Source: CADEED01 sp041395625
Lineage (GTDB): Bacteria > Pseudomonadota > Gammaproteobacteria > Steroidobacterales > Steroidobacteraceae
Assembly (NCBI GenBank): GCA_041395625.1
Contig: JAWLAE010000001.1
Span: 124,001 to 188,000, forward strand
Reading direction: 5' to 3'
Length of the DNA: 64,000 nt
Shown here: positions 27,288 through 35,962 of the stretch, one piece after another
How positions within the stretch are numbered: position 1 is the stretch's first letter
Layout: the number at the start of each line of letters is the position of its first letter
Program-made: the position numbers and the translations under genes
Notes under the pieces: generated by a model
Told to the model about the DNA's origin: nothing
The model's input: only the letters and a program-made list of their open reading frames with translations
Database searches by the model: none

Positions 27288-27301
27288 CTCTCTGCACTGG
27301 C

Positions 27302-29332
27302 TCAGATGGTTGCGGTCTTGTTAGCCGCGCGCAGTCGCCGCTGCGCCAACAGCAGTAACAATAGCGAGACCAGCAGCCCGGGAGTGGTGGCGCCGCTGCC
27401 GCCCTTGCCATTGCCATTGCTGGTCTGCGACGGTGGTGGTGCCGTTACGGTGACGGCCGGCACCGGTGCTGCCACCTTGTAGTCGTCCACCTGACCAAGT
27501 TGGGTCGTGCCTTCGTGGACGGTCGCGACAGCTTCACCGAGCTCGTTGAAAGTGACTGTGGTCAGTTTGTACGAGCCTTGTCCCGTGCCAACCAGCTTGA
27601 TGTCGTAGTCGTCCTTGGGCAGCAGCAGCAGCCAGCCGTAGGTGCCGTCTTCGTGTTGCGTGGGAAAACTGTCGATGCCGGTGCCGAGCTGCTGCGAAAC
27701 GATGATTCCGTTCTTCGTTTCCACGCGCTGCGCGCGGTTGTTGGAGATCTGGATATCGACTGGACTTTCTGTTCGGACGATGACCGCCTCGGGCATCACT
27801 GGGCATGATTGAGCTGCTGCGGTCCGAGTTCCACAACGTGGGGTCGGGCCTCTGAATTGGTTGGCGTTGTCGGTGTAAACACCTTCGAAGCCGCAACCTT
27901 CCGGGACTTCTGGCTTCGGAGAACCTGGAAAATTGCTCACTGGGGTGCGGTAGTAGTCGCCGTGCCAAGCAGTTCCCATGTGCAGGTCACGCGCTGCGAT
28001 CCCGAGTGGGTTGGTGAAGCGCGCCAATTCTCGCTCAAACGTCGTGGTGACGTGCGCGCCCGGCGCGGAGGTTCCCCGTCGTGATTCCTCATCACGGTCG
28101 ACGGGCGACCAGGTGGGTGTGCCATGAATGACAATGCCCGTCTCGTGATAGTCGCTGCCTTTCAGATAGACAACGACGCCGACATGGCCGGCCCTGGTCA
28201 ATTCATTGTCTATGGGCGCCCAGTTGTATGCGCCGCTGGTGATTCTGCCATACGAGAGGTTGGCGAAGACCGACGGGTTTTCGGCGCGGATGGCTTCCAG
28301 ACGGTTGAAGATATCGTTCATGAATCGGTCGCATGAACCGCCAGTGCCTGGTGTAGCTCTGTAATCGAAATAGGGCGCGAGGGCCTCCATGGCCTCGAGC
28401 GTATCAGCCACGGTGCCGACCAGATTGGGCGTGACTTTGGTCTTGTCCTCGTTGTTGGAGTTGTCGATGTCGCCCGGGGCCACTGCCGTCATCGTCACCC
28501 TGTCTTTTAGATCGGATGCATTCACGACACGGGTGACGAATTCGAGGAATTTGACGTCGCCACCTGCAATCGAGAGGCCTCTGCAGACTACCTTGCCCTC
28601 CAGGAATCCCAACTGCTGATCGCAGCGGGAATCCGCACTCAGTACGTGCAGCCAGACGCTCGCCGATGATGCCCCAAAAGCGCTACCCGACGGGCCGTCT
28701 TGCTCGAAAAGCTTCACTGTCAGCTCGACGTTCTCGGCGGTTTTCGTCCCCTTGTTCGTTAAGGTCGCCGTGAAAGTGGCTTTGAGATTGTCGCCACTAC
28801 CTGTCAGCGTACTGGTCGCGAGCACTTCGATATCGATCTTGGGCGTCGGGCAGGTGTAGGTGAGCTCGGCCTTGCCAGTGATGCCCGCCCAGAAGGCTGG
28901 GGCGTTACTTGGAGGGCGGCCGCTCGCGTGGATCACGATGACTCCCAATGTGCCGGCGCTCGTGCGATGCAGTGAGTACACATCGACGCGGGTTGGCGGG
29001 TTGGTGGTGTTATAGAAGAAGCGCCTGCCGAGCGTCGGTGGGCTGGTGTTGATGGAGAATTCGGTTATGTCCAGGCGGTACTGCGCGACCTCGGGAATCG
29101 GGTCGAACTCGAACCAGCCTTGCAGCTCGTAGAGAGGGCCGATGGAATCGCTGCTATCGATCCTCTTTTTCGTGAACTCTACAATCTGAGTTACCGTCTC
29201 TCCCGGATTGCAGTTTGGCGCCTGCGCCCATAGTGCGCTGGGCGCGACCAGCGCGCACACCACCAGCAGTGCATGAATCGCTCTCGAGAACGAGCGGGCG
29301 GGGTGTGGTCGGTAGCGAGTTTCGCTGGTCAT
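27302..29332 (-). CDS. Exported protein with Cys/His hydrolase-like region and C-terminal sorting-type tail
   Basis: A 676-residue secreted protein of unknown function. A signal peptide ends at SALWAQA. The first 150 residues have a beta-rich fold; about 160-290 resembles a DUF11/CARDB-like adhesive domain (ATFTATLTNKGTKTAENVELTV). From about 325 comes a region with Cys334 in GGSCDRFMNDIF and His383 in AGHVGVVVYLKG. This is a layout like NlpC/P60 or CHAP cysteine peptidases, but divergent. The C-terminus has GGSG, a hydrophobic stretch and RRLRAANK, resembling a GlyGly-CTERM sorting signal processed by rhombosortase. It is convergent with the kinase gene. The domain calls beyond signal peptide and tail are tentative. 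Confidence 0.6.
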   Translation of the reverse strand: MTSETRYRPHPARSFSRAIHALLVVCALVAPSALWAQAPNCNPGETVTQIVEFTKKRIDSSDSIGPLYELQGWFEFDPIPEVAQYRLDITEFSINTSPPTLGRRFFYNTTNPPTRVDVYSLHRTSAGTLGVIVIHASGRPPSNAPAFWAGITGKAELTYTCPTPKIDIEVLATSTLTGSGDNLKATFTATLTNKGTKTAENVELTVKLFEQDGPSGSAFGASSASVWLHVLSADSRCDQQLGFLEGKVVCRGLSIAGGDVKFLEFVTRVVNASDLKDRVTMTAVAPGDIDNSNNEDKTKVTPNLVGTVADTLEAMEALAPYFDYRATPGTGGSCDRFMNDIFNRLEAIRAENPSVFANLSYGRITSGAYNWAPIDNELTRAGHVGVVVYLKGSDYHETGIVIHGTPTWSPVDRDEESRRGTSAPGAHVTTTFERELARFTNPLGIAARDLHMGTAWHGDYYRTPVSNFPGSPKPEVPEGCGFEGVYTDNANQFRGPTPRCGTRTAAAQSCPVMPEAVIVRTESPVDIQISNNRAQRVETKNGIIVSQQLGTGIDSFPTQHEDGTYGWLLLLPKDDYDIKLVGTGQGSYKLTTVTFNELGEAVATVHEGTTQLGQVDDYKVAAPVPAVTVTAPPPSQTSNGNGKGGSGATTPGLLVSLLLLLLAQRRLRAANKTATI

Positions 29333-29514
29333 TATCGTGCACTCCAGAACAAAAGTTGTTGCGCGTGGCGTTTGGGCTCAGTAGGTAAGGCGCGGGAACC
29401 ACGGGAAACTTGTCATTCGCACGATCGATGGGGCAGAACTGAGGCGGCGAGTTGACATAACAGCCGCAACCGCCTATCGGCGCGAGTCTTTGGTCTGCAC
29501 TCGGCTGACTGGGG

Positions 29515-29532
29515 GCACGCGGGGAAGCGTGC
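29515..29532 (-). terminator. Short hairpin after the DegS-type gene
   Basis: GCACGC at 29515-29520 and GCGTGC at 29527-29532 form a six-pair stem with a six-base loop, 20 bases past the stop of the protease gene on the minus strand. There is no T run after it, so a terminator role is weakly supported. The rest of 29333-29551 must hold the promoter of the exported-protein gene, but no clear hexamers were identified. Confidence 0.3.
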
Positions 29533-29551
29533 GACCACTAACACTCAACGT

Positions 29552-30808
29552 CTACTGCGCGCGTGGTTTCTCGGTCGACACGAGCTTGGCCGTGAATTCC
29601 TCGGTGCCGCGCAGCGCTTTGACTTCGATGGTCTTGCCAGGCAGCGCCTCGGCCACGCGCGCGGTGAAATCCTGCGCATTCCGGACCTCGCGCCCGTCGA
29701 TCGCCAGTAACAAGTCGCCGGGCCGCATGCCGGCTGTGGCTGCCGGACTGGCGACATACATATTGGCGATCACGACACCGCCGCGGGCAAGGCCGAGCTG
29801 CTGTGCGTCGAGTGCGTCGATATCCTGCGGGATGATGCCGATCCAACCGCGAATGACGCGACCATTCTTCAGCAGCTCGTCCATGACGCTGCGCGCGAGG
29901 TTCACTGGAATGGCGAAGCCGATGCCTTCGACACCCAGATTCTTGGCGAGTACGGCGGTGTTGATACCGATCAGCTCGCCGCTCGTATTGATCAATGCAC
30001 CGCCGGAGTTGCCGGCGTTGATCGGCGCGTCAGTCTGAATGAAGTTCTCGAACGTTGCCACGCCGAGTTGTCCGCGGCCAGTTGCGCTAACAATCCCTTG
30101 CGTGACGGTCTGTGACAACCCGACCGGGTTGCCGATCGTCAGCACGACGTCGCCGACACGCAGCTGATTGGAGCGACCGAGCGGCATGATCGGCAGCCTG
30201 GGCAGGTCGATCTTCAGCACTGCAAGGTCGGTGTCCGGATCGCGGCCGACGATCGTGGCGTCGGCAGCACGGCCGTCGGCCAGCTGCACGCGTACGGCAT
30301 CCGCTGTCGCGATCACGTGGTGGTTGGTGACGATATGGCCTGCGGCATCGAGAATCACGCCGGAGCCGAGGCTGCGCTCGACGCGCTGTCGGTAGCGTGG
30401 CGTCGCATCGCCGAATAGCTCTTCGATCGGACTGGGTCGGATCCTTTCTGTCACGACGCGAGCGGTGTAGATATTGACGACCGCCGGCGCGGCGCGGTCT
30501 ACCGCATCGGCGTAGGAGACGACGCCGCCGCCAACGGGACGCCCGGGAACAGGCGGCTGGTCCTGCGAGGCGCCGGGCGCCCTGCCTGCATTCGGCTCTG
30601 AGGTCGCGGTGGCCGCATCGCTGTCACTCTGTGCGCTCGGTGCGTTGGCGACCGCCTCGCGTGATGCGCGTATCGGTTCGGTCGGCGCGCTCAGTCGGCC
30701 CGCCACCAGCTCTGGGCGGAAGGCGACCAACAGAAAGGCAGCGGCCAGGCCGACGACCGCAGAGCCGACGACGAAAGCGATGGTTCGAGCGAAGGGCGAG
30801 TAGGGCAT
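29552..30808 (-). CDS. DegS/AlgW-type membrane-anchored trypsin-like serine protease
   Basis: A 418-residue HtrA-family protease. An N-terminal membrane anchor (about 8-28) and a Pro/Ala/Ser-rich linker are followed by the trypsin-like domain with His164 (VTNHHVI), Asp in DPDTDLAVLK and Ser268 in GNSGGAL. One PDZ domain lies at the C-terminus (about 330-415). One PDZ plus an N-terminal anchor rather than a cleaved signal fits DegS/AlgW, which senses misfolded outer-membrane proteins and cleaves an anti-sigma factor to start the sigma-E response; DegQ-like proteins usually have two PDZs. The ATG at 30808 is chosen because the anchor begins there; a longer frame upstream extends into the promoter of petA. 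Confidence 0.9.
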   Translation of the reverse strand: MPYSPFARTIAFVVGSAVVGLAAAFLLVAFRPELVAGRLSAPTEPIRASREAVANAPSAQSDSDAATATSEPNAGRAPGASQDQPPVPGRPVGGGVVSYADAVDRAAPAVVNIYTARVVTERIRPSPIEELFGDATPRYRQRVERSLGSGVILDAAGHIVTNHHVIATADAVRVQLADGRAADATIVGRDPDTDLAVLKIDLPRLPIMPLGRSNQLRVGDVVLTIGNPVGLSQTVTQGIVSATGRGQLGVATFENFIQTDAPINAGNSGGALINTSGELIGINTAVLAKNLGVEGIGFAIPVNLARSVMDELLKNGRVIRGWIGIIPQDIDALDAQQLGLARGGVVIANMYVASPAATAGMRPGDLLLAIDGREVRNAQDFTARVAEALPGKTIEVKALRGTEEFTAKLVSTEKPRAQ

Positions 30809-30880
30809 TCCGGCAAGGTTCTCGATTGACTTGAACGGTTTATCGTTGGCGGACTGTAAATGAGCCGCCAAAGCTTCATG

Positions 30881-30886
30881 TATAAT
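30881..30886 (+). promoter_or_regulatory. Candidate -10 element for the petABC operon
   Basis: A perfect TATAAT lies 83 bases before the Rieske gene start in the divergent region between degS and petA. No convincing -35 hexamer is seen at 16-18 bases; the nearest TTGGCG is too far. The leader between it and the gene contains CGTGC and GCACG arms around a CGCTCGAGCG core that could form a hairpin. Confidence 0.45.
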
Positions 30887-30968
30887 GTAGCGCTTCCCGT
30901 GACTTCGCAGCGCCCTCGTGCCGCTCGAGCGAGCACGGGTCAAGGGATGTTGGACTAGAGGTTAACGA

Positions 30969-31619
30969 ATGAGCGATCACGCGGCGCACCCCCTCGCGGG
31001 CACTGGGTCAGAAATCGACCCGGAAATTGATCTCGATCGGCGCAAGTACCTGACCATCGCAACCAGCGCAGTGGGCGCGGTTGGCGTGGGATTCATGCTC
31101 ACGCCTTTCCTGGCATCCTGGAAGCCCTCGGAGCGCGCACGCGCTGCCGGTGCGCCGGCGGTCGTTGACGTATCCAAGATGGAAGCGGGTCAGATGATCA
31201 CTAGCAACTGGCGCAAGCAGCCCATCTATATCGTGAAACGGACGCCCGAGATGCTGGCGCTGCTGCCCAAGCACGACGCGGAGCTCAAGGATCCGACTTC
31301 CAGTGAATCGGTGCAGCCGGAGTACGCGGGCAATGTCAGTCGAGCGCGCCGCGACGATCTGCTGGTGTTGGTGGGCATTTGTACGCACTTGGGCTGTCTG
31401 CCGAAGCAGCATTTTGCCGCCGGTGACCCGCAGCTCGGTGCTGACTGGCCGGGTGGGTTCTTCTGTGTGTGTCACGGTTCCAAGTTCGATATGGCGGGGC
31501 GCGTCTTCAAAGGCTCGCCGGCATCGGTCAACCTGGTGGTGCCGCCCTACGATTTCCAGGACGAGAACACATTGGTCGTGGGCGTCGACTCGGCCGCAGC
31601 GGCGCAAGGGGTGGCGTGA
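30969..31619 (+). CDS. petA: Ubiquinol-cytochrome c reductase iron-sulfur (Rieske) subunit
   Basis: A 216-residue Rieske protein. The N-terminal membrane anchor follows a twin-arginine-like region (about 22-48: RRKYLTIATSAVGAVGVGF). The [2Fe-2S] ligands are in CTHLGC and CVCHGSKFD. It carries electrons from ubiquinol to cytochrome c1 in complex III. AGAGG lies seven bases before the ATG. Its TGA overlaps the ATG of cytochrome b (TGATG). Confidence 0.97.
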   Translation: MSDHAAHPLAGTGSEIDPEIDLDRRKYLTIATSAVGAVGVGFMLTPFLASWKPSERARAAGAPAVVDVSKMEAGQMITSNWRKQPIYIVKRTPEMLALLPKHDAELKDPTSSESVQPEYAGNVSRARRDDLLVLVGICTHLGCLPKQHFAAGDPQLGADWPGGFFCVCHGSKFDMAGRVFKGSPASVNLVVPPYDFQDENTLVVGVDSAAAAQGVA

Positions 31620-32878
31620 TGGCTACTGCAACCGGATCTTCCACGAGCGCCCCGAAGTCGAAGGGACTGCTGGGCTGGATCGACGAACGGCTGCCGGTCA
31701 GCCAATTCGTCCATGACCACCTGACGGGCTACTACGCACCGAAGAACTTCAACTTCTGGTACTACTTTGGCTCGCTGGCGTTGCTGGTGTTCGTGCTGCA
31801 GATTTTCACTGGCATCTTCCTGACGATGCACTACAAGCCGAGTGAGCTCGCGGCATTCGACTCGGTCGAATACATCATGCGCGAAGTGGAGTACGGCTGG
31901 CTCATCCGTTACATGCATTCCACGGGTGCGTCGGCTTTCTTCATCGTCGTGTACCTGCACATGGCCCGCGCCTTCCTGTACGGCTCCTACAAGCGACCGC
32001 GTGAGCTGTTGTGGCTCATCGGCATGCTCATCTACCTCGCACTGATGGCCGAGGCCTTCATGGGCTACGTGCTGCCGTGGGGCAACATGTCGTTCTGGGG
32101 CGCACAGGTGATCGTCAATCTGTTCGGCACGATCCCGGTCGTGGGGCCAGGGCTGGTCGAGTGGATACGTGGTGATTTCGGCATCGGTGATGCCACCCTG
32201 AACCGGTTCTTCTCGTTCCATGTCATCGCCATCCCGTTCGCTCTCGCTATGCTGATCGTGTTGCATCTGGCGGCGCTGCATACCACCGGCTCCAATAATC
32301 CGGATGGTGTCGAGATCAAGAAGAACAAGGACAAGAACGGCCTGCCCGTCGATGGGATTCCGTTCCACCCTTACTACACGGTCAAGGACATCGTGGGTGT
32401 CGGTGTGTTCTTGACGCTGTTCGCCATCGTCGTGTTCTTCACGCCGACGCTGGGCGGGCTGTTCCTCGAGAAGCCCAACTTCGAGCCGGCCAACGCACTG
32501 TCCACGCCAGAACACATCGCCCCTGTCTGGTACTTCACGGCGTTCTACGCAATCCTGCGCGCGGTGCCTGATCAGCAGATGGGAGCGTTGTTGATGTTGC
32601 TCGCGGTGGTGGCGTTCTTCTTCATGCCCTGGCTCGATCGCGCGAAGAACAACTCGATGCGCTATCGCGGCACCTTGTCGAAGGTTCATCTCGGGATGTT
32701 CTTCGTCACGTTCATCGTGCTGTCTTACCTGGGTCTGCAGCCGGCGGAGGGCGTCTACGTGCTGCTCGCGCGGATATTCACGACGCTCTATTTCGCCTAT
32801 TTCCTGCTGCTGCCATTCATTTCGAAAGCCGATGGGAACGGCCCGGTTCCGGAGCGAGTCACCTACCATGCGCACTAA
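31619..32878 (+). CDS. petB: Cytochrome b subunit of the bc1 complex
   Basis: A 419-residue integral membrane protein with eight expected helices. The heme b ligands are in RYMHSTGAS and VVYLHMARA (helix B) and FFSFHVIAI and VLHLAALHTTG (helix D). The Qo-site tetrapeptide reads PVWY rather than PEWY. It oxidises ubiquinol and moves protons across the inner membrane. The ATG at 31619 overlaps the petA stop; a longer open frame upstream runs inside petA. Its end overlaps the start of petC by 11 bases. Confidence 0.97.
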   Translation: MATATGSSTSAPKSKGLLGWIDERLPVSQFVHDHLTGYYAPKNFNFWYYFGSLALLVFVLQIFTGIFLTMHYKPSELAAFDSVEYIMREVEYGWLIRYMHSTGASAFFIVVYLHMARAFLYGSYKRPRELLWLIGMLIYLALMAEAFMGYVLPWGNMSFWGAQVIVNLFGTIPVVGPGLVEWIRGDFGIGDATLNRFFSFHVIAIPFALAMLIVLHLAALHTTGSNNPDGVEIKKNKDKNGLPVDGIPFHPYYTVKDIVGVGVFLTLFAIVVFFTPTLGGLFLEKPNFEPANALSTPEHIAPVWYFTAFYAILRAVPDQQMGALLMLLAVVAFFFMPWLDRAKNNSMRYRGTLSKVHLGMFFVTFIVLSYLGLQPAEGVYVLLARIFTTLYFAYFLLLPFISKADGNGPVPERVTYHAH

Positions 32879-33638
32879 GATCGTCCTGCTCGCGGCAGCA
32901 ATCGCCGCAACCCATGGTCTGGTGGCGTCGGCGGCTACGGGCATACCTGGCGACTGGCAGCATTGGAGTGCCGAGGTTGAGATCAACAACCTTGCATCGC
33001 GCCAGCGTGGAGCGCGCAATTTCATGAGCTATTGCAGTGGCTGTCATTCGATCAAGTACCTGCGCTATTCGCGGCTGGCCAAGGATCTCGACATCGCGCC
33101 GGAGCAATTGCAGAAATTCCTGTTACCGCCGGATGCCAAGAGCTCCGATTACATGACCACGTCGATGCTGGCCAGCGATGGCGCGGCCTGGTTCGGTACG
33201 GCACCGCCCGATTTGTCGCTGATCACGCGTTCCAAGGGAGCTGACTACGTCTATCGCTTTCTGAAGACGTTCTACCTCGATCCGGGCAAGCCGAGCGGCG
33301 TCAACAATCTCGCGCTCGAAGGCACGGCGATGCCGCACGTGCTGTCATCGCTGCAGGGCTTGCAGTCCGCCGTGTTTCGCAATGAAGAGATTGCCGGCGA
33401 GGGCGGTGAGCCGGTGACGGTCAAGACCTGGGAGAAATTCCAGCTCGACGTGCCGGGCACGCTGTCGGCAGCCGAGTACGATCAGTTCGTCGGTGATTTG
33501 ATCAATTTCCTCCAGTATGCCGGCGAGCCGGCACAGGTCGATCGCCAGAAGCTGGGTGTCTGGGTCGTGCTGTTCCTGCTCGTCTTTACATTGCTGGCCT
33601 ATCTGTTGAAACGCGAATACTGGCGGGACGTTCGTTAG
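32868..33638 (+). CDS. petC: Cytochrome c1
   Basis: A 256-residue c-type cytochrome. A signal peptide ends near LVASAATG, the heme site CSGCH is at about residue 58, a Met ligand lies in a later segment (GTAMPHVLSSLQG), and a C-terminal anchor helix is WVVLFLLVFTLLAYLLK. It accepts electrons from the Rieske protein and passes them to soluble cytochrome c. The internal ATG at 32868 is used since the signal peptide starts there. Confidence 0.96.
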   Translation: MRTKIVLLAAAIAATHGLVASAATGIPGDWQHWSAEVEINNLASRQRGARNFMSYCSGCHSIKYLRYSRLAKDLDIAPEQLQKFLLPPDAKSSDYMTTSMLASDGAAWFGTAPPDLSLITRSKGADYVYRFLKTFYLDPGKPSGVNNLALEGTAMPHVLSSLQGLQSAVFRNEEIAGEGGEPVTVKTWEKFQLDVPGTLSAAEYDQFVGDLINFLQYAGEPAQVDRQKLGVWVVLFLLVFTLLAYLLKREYWRDVR

Positions 33639-33695
33639 AGCCCATGCGGGGCGGGCGCGTCTCTCGCGTAGTAATCGCTAGAGGAGATACATTTT

Positions 33696-34319
33696 TTGTC
33701 CAGTCGCCGCGCCGCGATGGTCCTGTTCTCTCAGCCGTTCGATCCCTGGAGTCATCGGACCCGGATCGTTATCGCCGAGAAGCAAATCGAGATCGAGATC
33801 GTGCAGGTGGAGCCCGGCAAACTGCCGGAAGACCTCCTCGATCTCAATCCTTACAACACGACACCCACTCTGGTCGATCGCGATCTGGTTCTGTACGACT
33901 CGCGCGTCATCATGGAATACCTCGACGAGCGTTTTCCGCATCCGCCACTGATGCCGATCGATCCGGTTTCTCGGGCGCGGTTTCGGCTGGCGCTGTTCCA
34001 GCTCGAGCGCGATTGGTATGCCTTCGCACATGCGATCGAGCAGCACGCCACTCGCCAGGCGGCTGCCGAGCCGCGCAAGCTGCTGCGTGATGCCATTTTG
34101 TCGAGCGCCGAGTTGTTCCGGCAAAAACCGTTCTTTCTATCGGACGAATTCTCGCTGGTGGATGCCACGATCGCGCCGATTCTGTGGCGCTTGCCGCACT
34201 ACGAAATCGATCTGCCGAAGGAAGCGGAACCGATCATCAAGTACGCCGCATCGGTATTTACGCGACCAGCATTCCGGCAGTCATTGTCCGAGAATGAAAG
34301 CGAGATGCGGCTCGATTGA
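33696..34319 (+). CDS. sspA: Stringent starvation protein A
   Basis: A 207-residue glutathione S-transferase fold protein. It has an N-terminal thioredoxin-like domain (LFSQPFDPWSHRTRIVIAEK) and a helical C-terminal domain. SspA binds RNA polymerase and changes transcription in stationary phase and acid stress; it lacks GST activity because glutathione contacts are not conserved. The start is a TTG at 33696 with GAGGAG nine bases upstream; the first ATG, seven codons in, would trim the N-terminus. The petABC-sspA-sspB order is common in beta- and gammaproteobacteria. Confidence 0.93.
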   Translation: MSSRRAAMVLFSQPFDPWSHRTRIVIAEKQIEIEIVQVEPGKLPEDLLDLNPYNTTPTLVDRDLVLYDSRVIMEYLDERFPHPPLMPIDPVSRARFRLALFQLERDWYAFAHAIEQHATRQAAAEPRKLLRDAILSSAELFRQKPFFLSDEFSLVDATIAPILWRLPHYEIDLPKEAEPIIKYAASVFTRPAFRQSLSENESEMRLD

Positions 34320-34351
34320 GTTGCCGCGCAGCCAGCGATAACGAAATCAGA

Positions 34352-34747
34352 ATGACCGACACCGCACGCACATCGAAGCGGCCCTACTTGTTGCGGGCCA
34401 TGCACGACTGGATGACGGACAACGGCGAGACACCGCACGTCATCGTCGACTCTGAACAACCTGGAGTCGAAGTGCCGCGTGCCTACGTCAAGGACGGCAA
34501 GGTCGTCCTGAATCTGTCGGCGACTGCCACGCAGCATCTCGTGCTTGGCAACAGCGCGATCGAGTTCGACGCGCGGTTCGCAGGCGTCGTGCACCATGTC
34601 AATGTGCCGATTGCGGCTGTACTCGGCATCTATGCGCGCGAGACCGGCGAGGGCATGGTGTTTTCCGAGCAGGATCTCTCGCCCGAGCCCCCTAACAAAT
34701 CACCGGACGACACGGGCAAACGACCGCAGCTGAAGATCGTCAAGTAG
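34352..34747 (+). CDS. sspB: ClpXP protease specificity-enhancing factor SspB
   Basis: A 131-residue adaptor that delivers ssrA-tagged proteins to ClpXP. The folded domain (about 8-105) opens with RPYLLRAMHDWMTDNGETPH, a flexible linker follows, and the protein ends with RPQLKIVK, which matches the ClpX-binding (XB) motif. The ATG at 34352 gives the normal N-terminus. Its last eight bases overlap the convergent metallopeptidase-like gene. Confidence 0.95.
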   Translation: MTDTARTSKRPYLLRAMHDWMTDNGETPHVIVDSEQPGVEVPRAYVKDGKVVLNLSATATQHLVLGNSAIEFDARFAGVVHHVNVPIAAVLGIYARETGEGMVFSEQDLSPEPPNKSPDDTGKRPQLKIVK

Positions 34748-35520
34748 CGGGTACAACGTCGCGTTTCGCCCAGCCGATTTCCTGCGCCGTCTTCTCCCCC
34801 ACGACCACCGAATCCAGATCGAGCGGCATCTCCGCTTGCCCGCTCGATATCGCCCGGCGGCCCGCCATGATCTCAGCGTCGCGCTGCGGATAGCGTGGTT
34901 GCGCTGTGGGGTCGCCATAGCCATCCGGAAATACGGGCAGGTTGGTAGCCGCGTCGTATTTGTCGCTTGCGCCAAGAGTGTGCAACAGCTCATGGGCGAT
35001 AACGACGTTGTTGCTGCCGTTCATCTCCTGATCGGCGAACGCGTACACCACGCCGATGAGACCTTTCTGCAGGCCTAGCGAATGTGGCACTGACGTAGTG
35101 CGCGCGGGGTCGTGGTAAAGCACGAAAACGCGAATCTGCGCCGCTCGGCCGCGAGTCGCACGCCATGCAAACCAGCGCATACGCAGGCTCCAGCTCATCG
35201 TCGCGAGCGTACCCGCGCGCGGCGGCAGCCGCGGCGGATGATCCACCGCTTGCGGATAGAGCTCGATCTGCAGAGGCCGCGCGAGCGCCAAACGGAAGAA
35301 ACGCGCCTCGCGCGCGAAGAACTGCTCGATGTCGCCGAAGTCGGTCTTCTGGAGGCTGCGGATATAGCGCGCGGTGACGGGCGAATCGTCCGCGGCGATC
35401 GGGAACACCCCGACAATCAGCGTTCTGCCCCAGCTCGCCGTGACGAGCCGGTCGAGCAGCGCACCGGTTGCCACGATAAGCAATAGGATCGCAAGAGCTG
35501 CAATTCTGAACCAGCGCCAC
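34740..35520 (-). CDS. Membrane-anchored metallopeptidase-like protein of unknown function
   Basis: About 259 residues. An N-terminal membrane segment (about 5-25: IAALAILLLIVATGALLDRL) is followed by a domain with VIAHELLHTLGASDKYD, an HExxHxxGxxD zinc-binding pattern of the metzincin type, and later AEIMAGRR. Similar hypothetical proteins occur in gammaproteobacteria, but no substrate is known. The reading frame is open far upstream, into yraN; that part is a shadow. The GTG at 35520 is the best start seen, without a clear Shine-Dalgarno, so the N-terminus is uncertain. It lies 30 bases downstream of yraN. Confidence 0.7.
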
Positions 35521-35550
35521 ACCGGGGGGACTGTAGCGAAGTTCTGACGC

Positions 35551-35946
35551 TCAGGCTGTGAACGCGTGCTGGATCCAGTCGATTGTGCCGTCGCGCACCA
35601 CGAGGACGTCAAAGCGGACCCGGTAGCGGGCGAGCGCAGGCCTGGTCTGTAACAACAATGCGGCGGTTGCGATGATGCGACGTTGCTTGCGGTGATCGAC
35701 GCTGGCCGCCGCGCCGCCAAAATCCTCGCGCGAGCGCATGCGCACCTCGGCGACGACCAATACGTCGTGCTGGCGCGCGACAATATCGAGCTCGCCGCCG
35801 CGACGGCGAAAATTCCGCAGCAATATCTGCCAGCCCTGCGATTCGAGGTACGCCGCGGCGCGCGCTTCCGCGAGTTGGCCTGCGGCTTGACGTCCATCGC
35901 TCGGCCGGCCTCGCCCGAGAGCTGCTGCCGAAGCCGCGCGCACCAT
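35551..35946 (-). CDS. YraN family (UPF0102) endonuclease-like protein
   Basis: A 131-residue protein of the UPF0102 family. The nuclease-fold signature reads RRGGELDIVARQHDVLVVAEVR, in which the Glu-x-Asp and Glu-x-Arg/Lys resemble restriction-nuclease-like active sites. The usual Glu-Val-Lys is Glu-Val-Arg here. The family's cellular role is not established. GAGGAG precedes the ATG at 35946, and the lpoA stop is 16 bases upstream. Confidence 0.9.
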   Translation of the reverse strand: MVRAASAAALGRGRPSDGRQAAGQLAEARAAAYLESQGWQILLRNFRRRGGELDIVARQHDVLVVAEVRMRSREDFGGAAASVDHRKQRRIIATAALLLQTRPALARYRVRFDVLVVRDGTIDWIQHAFTA

Positions 35947-35962
35947 GTCGGATCTCCTCGTG

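Noticed and set aside
35521..35897. N-terminal extension of the metallopeptidase-like gene
   Set aside because: This part overlaps yraN completely in another frame and has low-complexity Ser/Arg/Ala composition; the membrane segment starts only after yraN ends.
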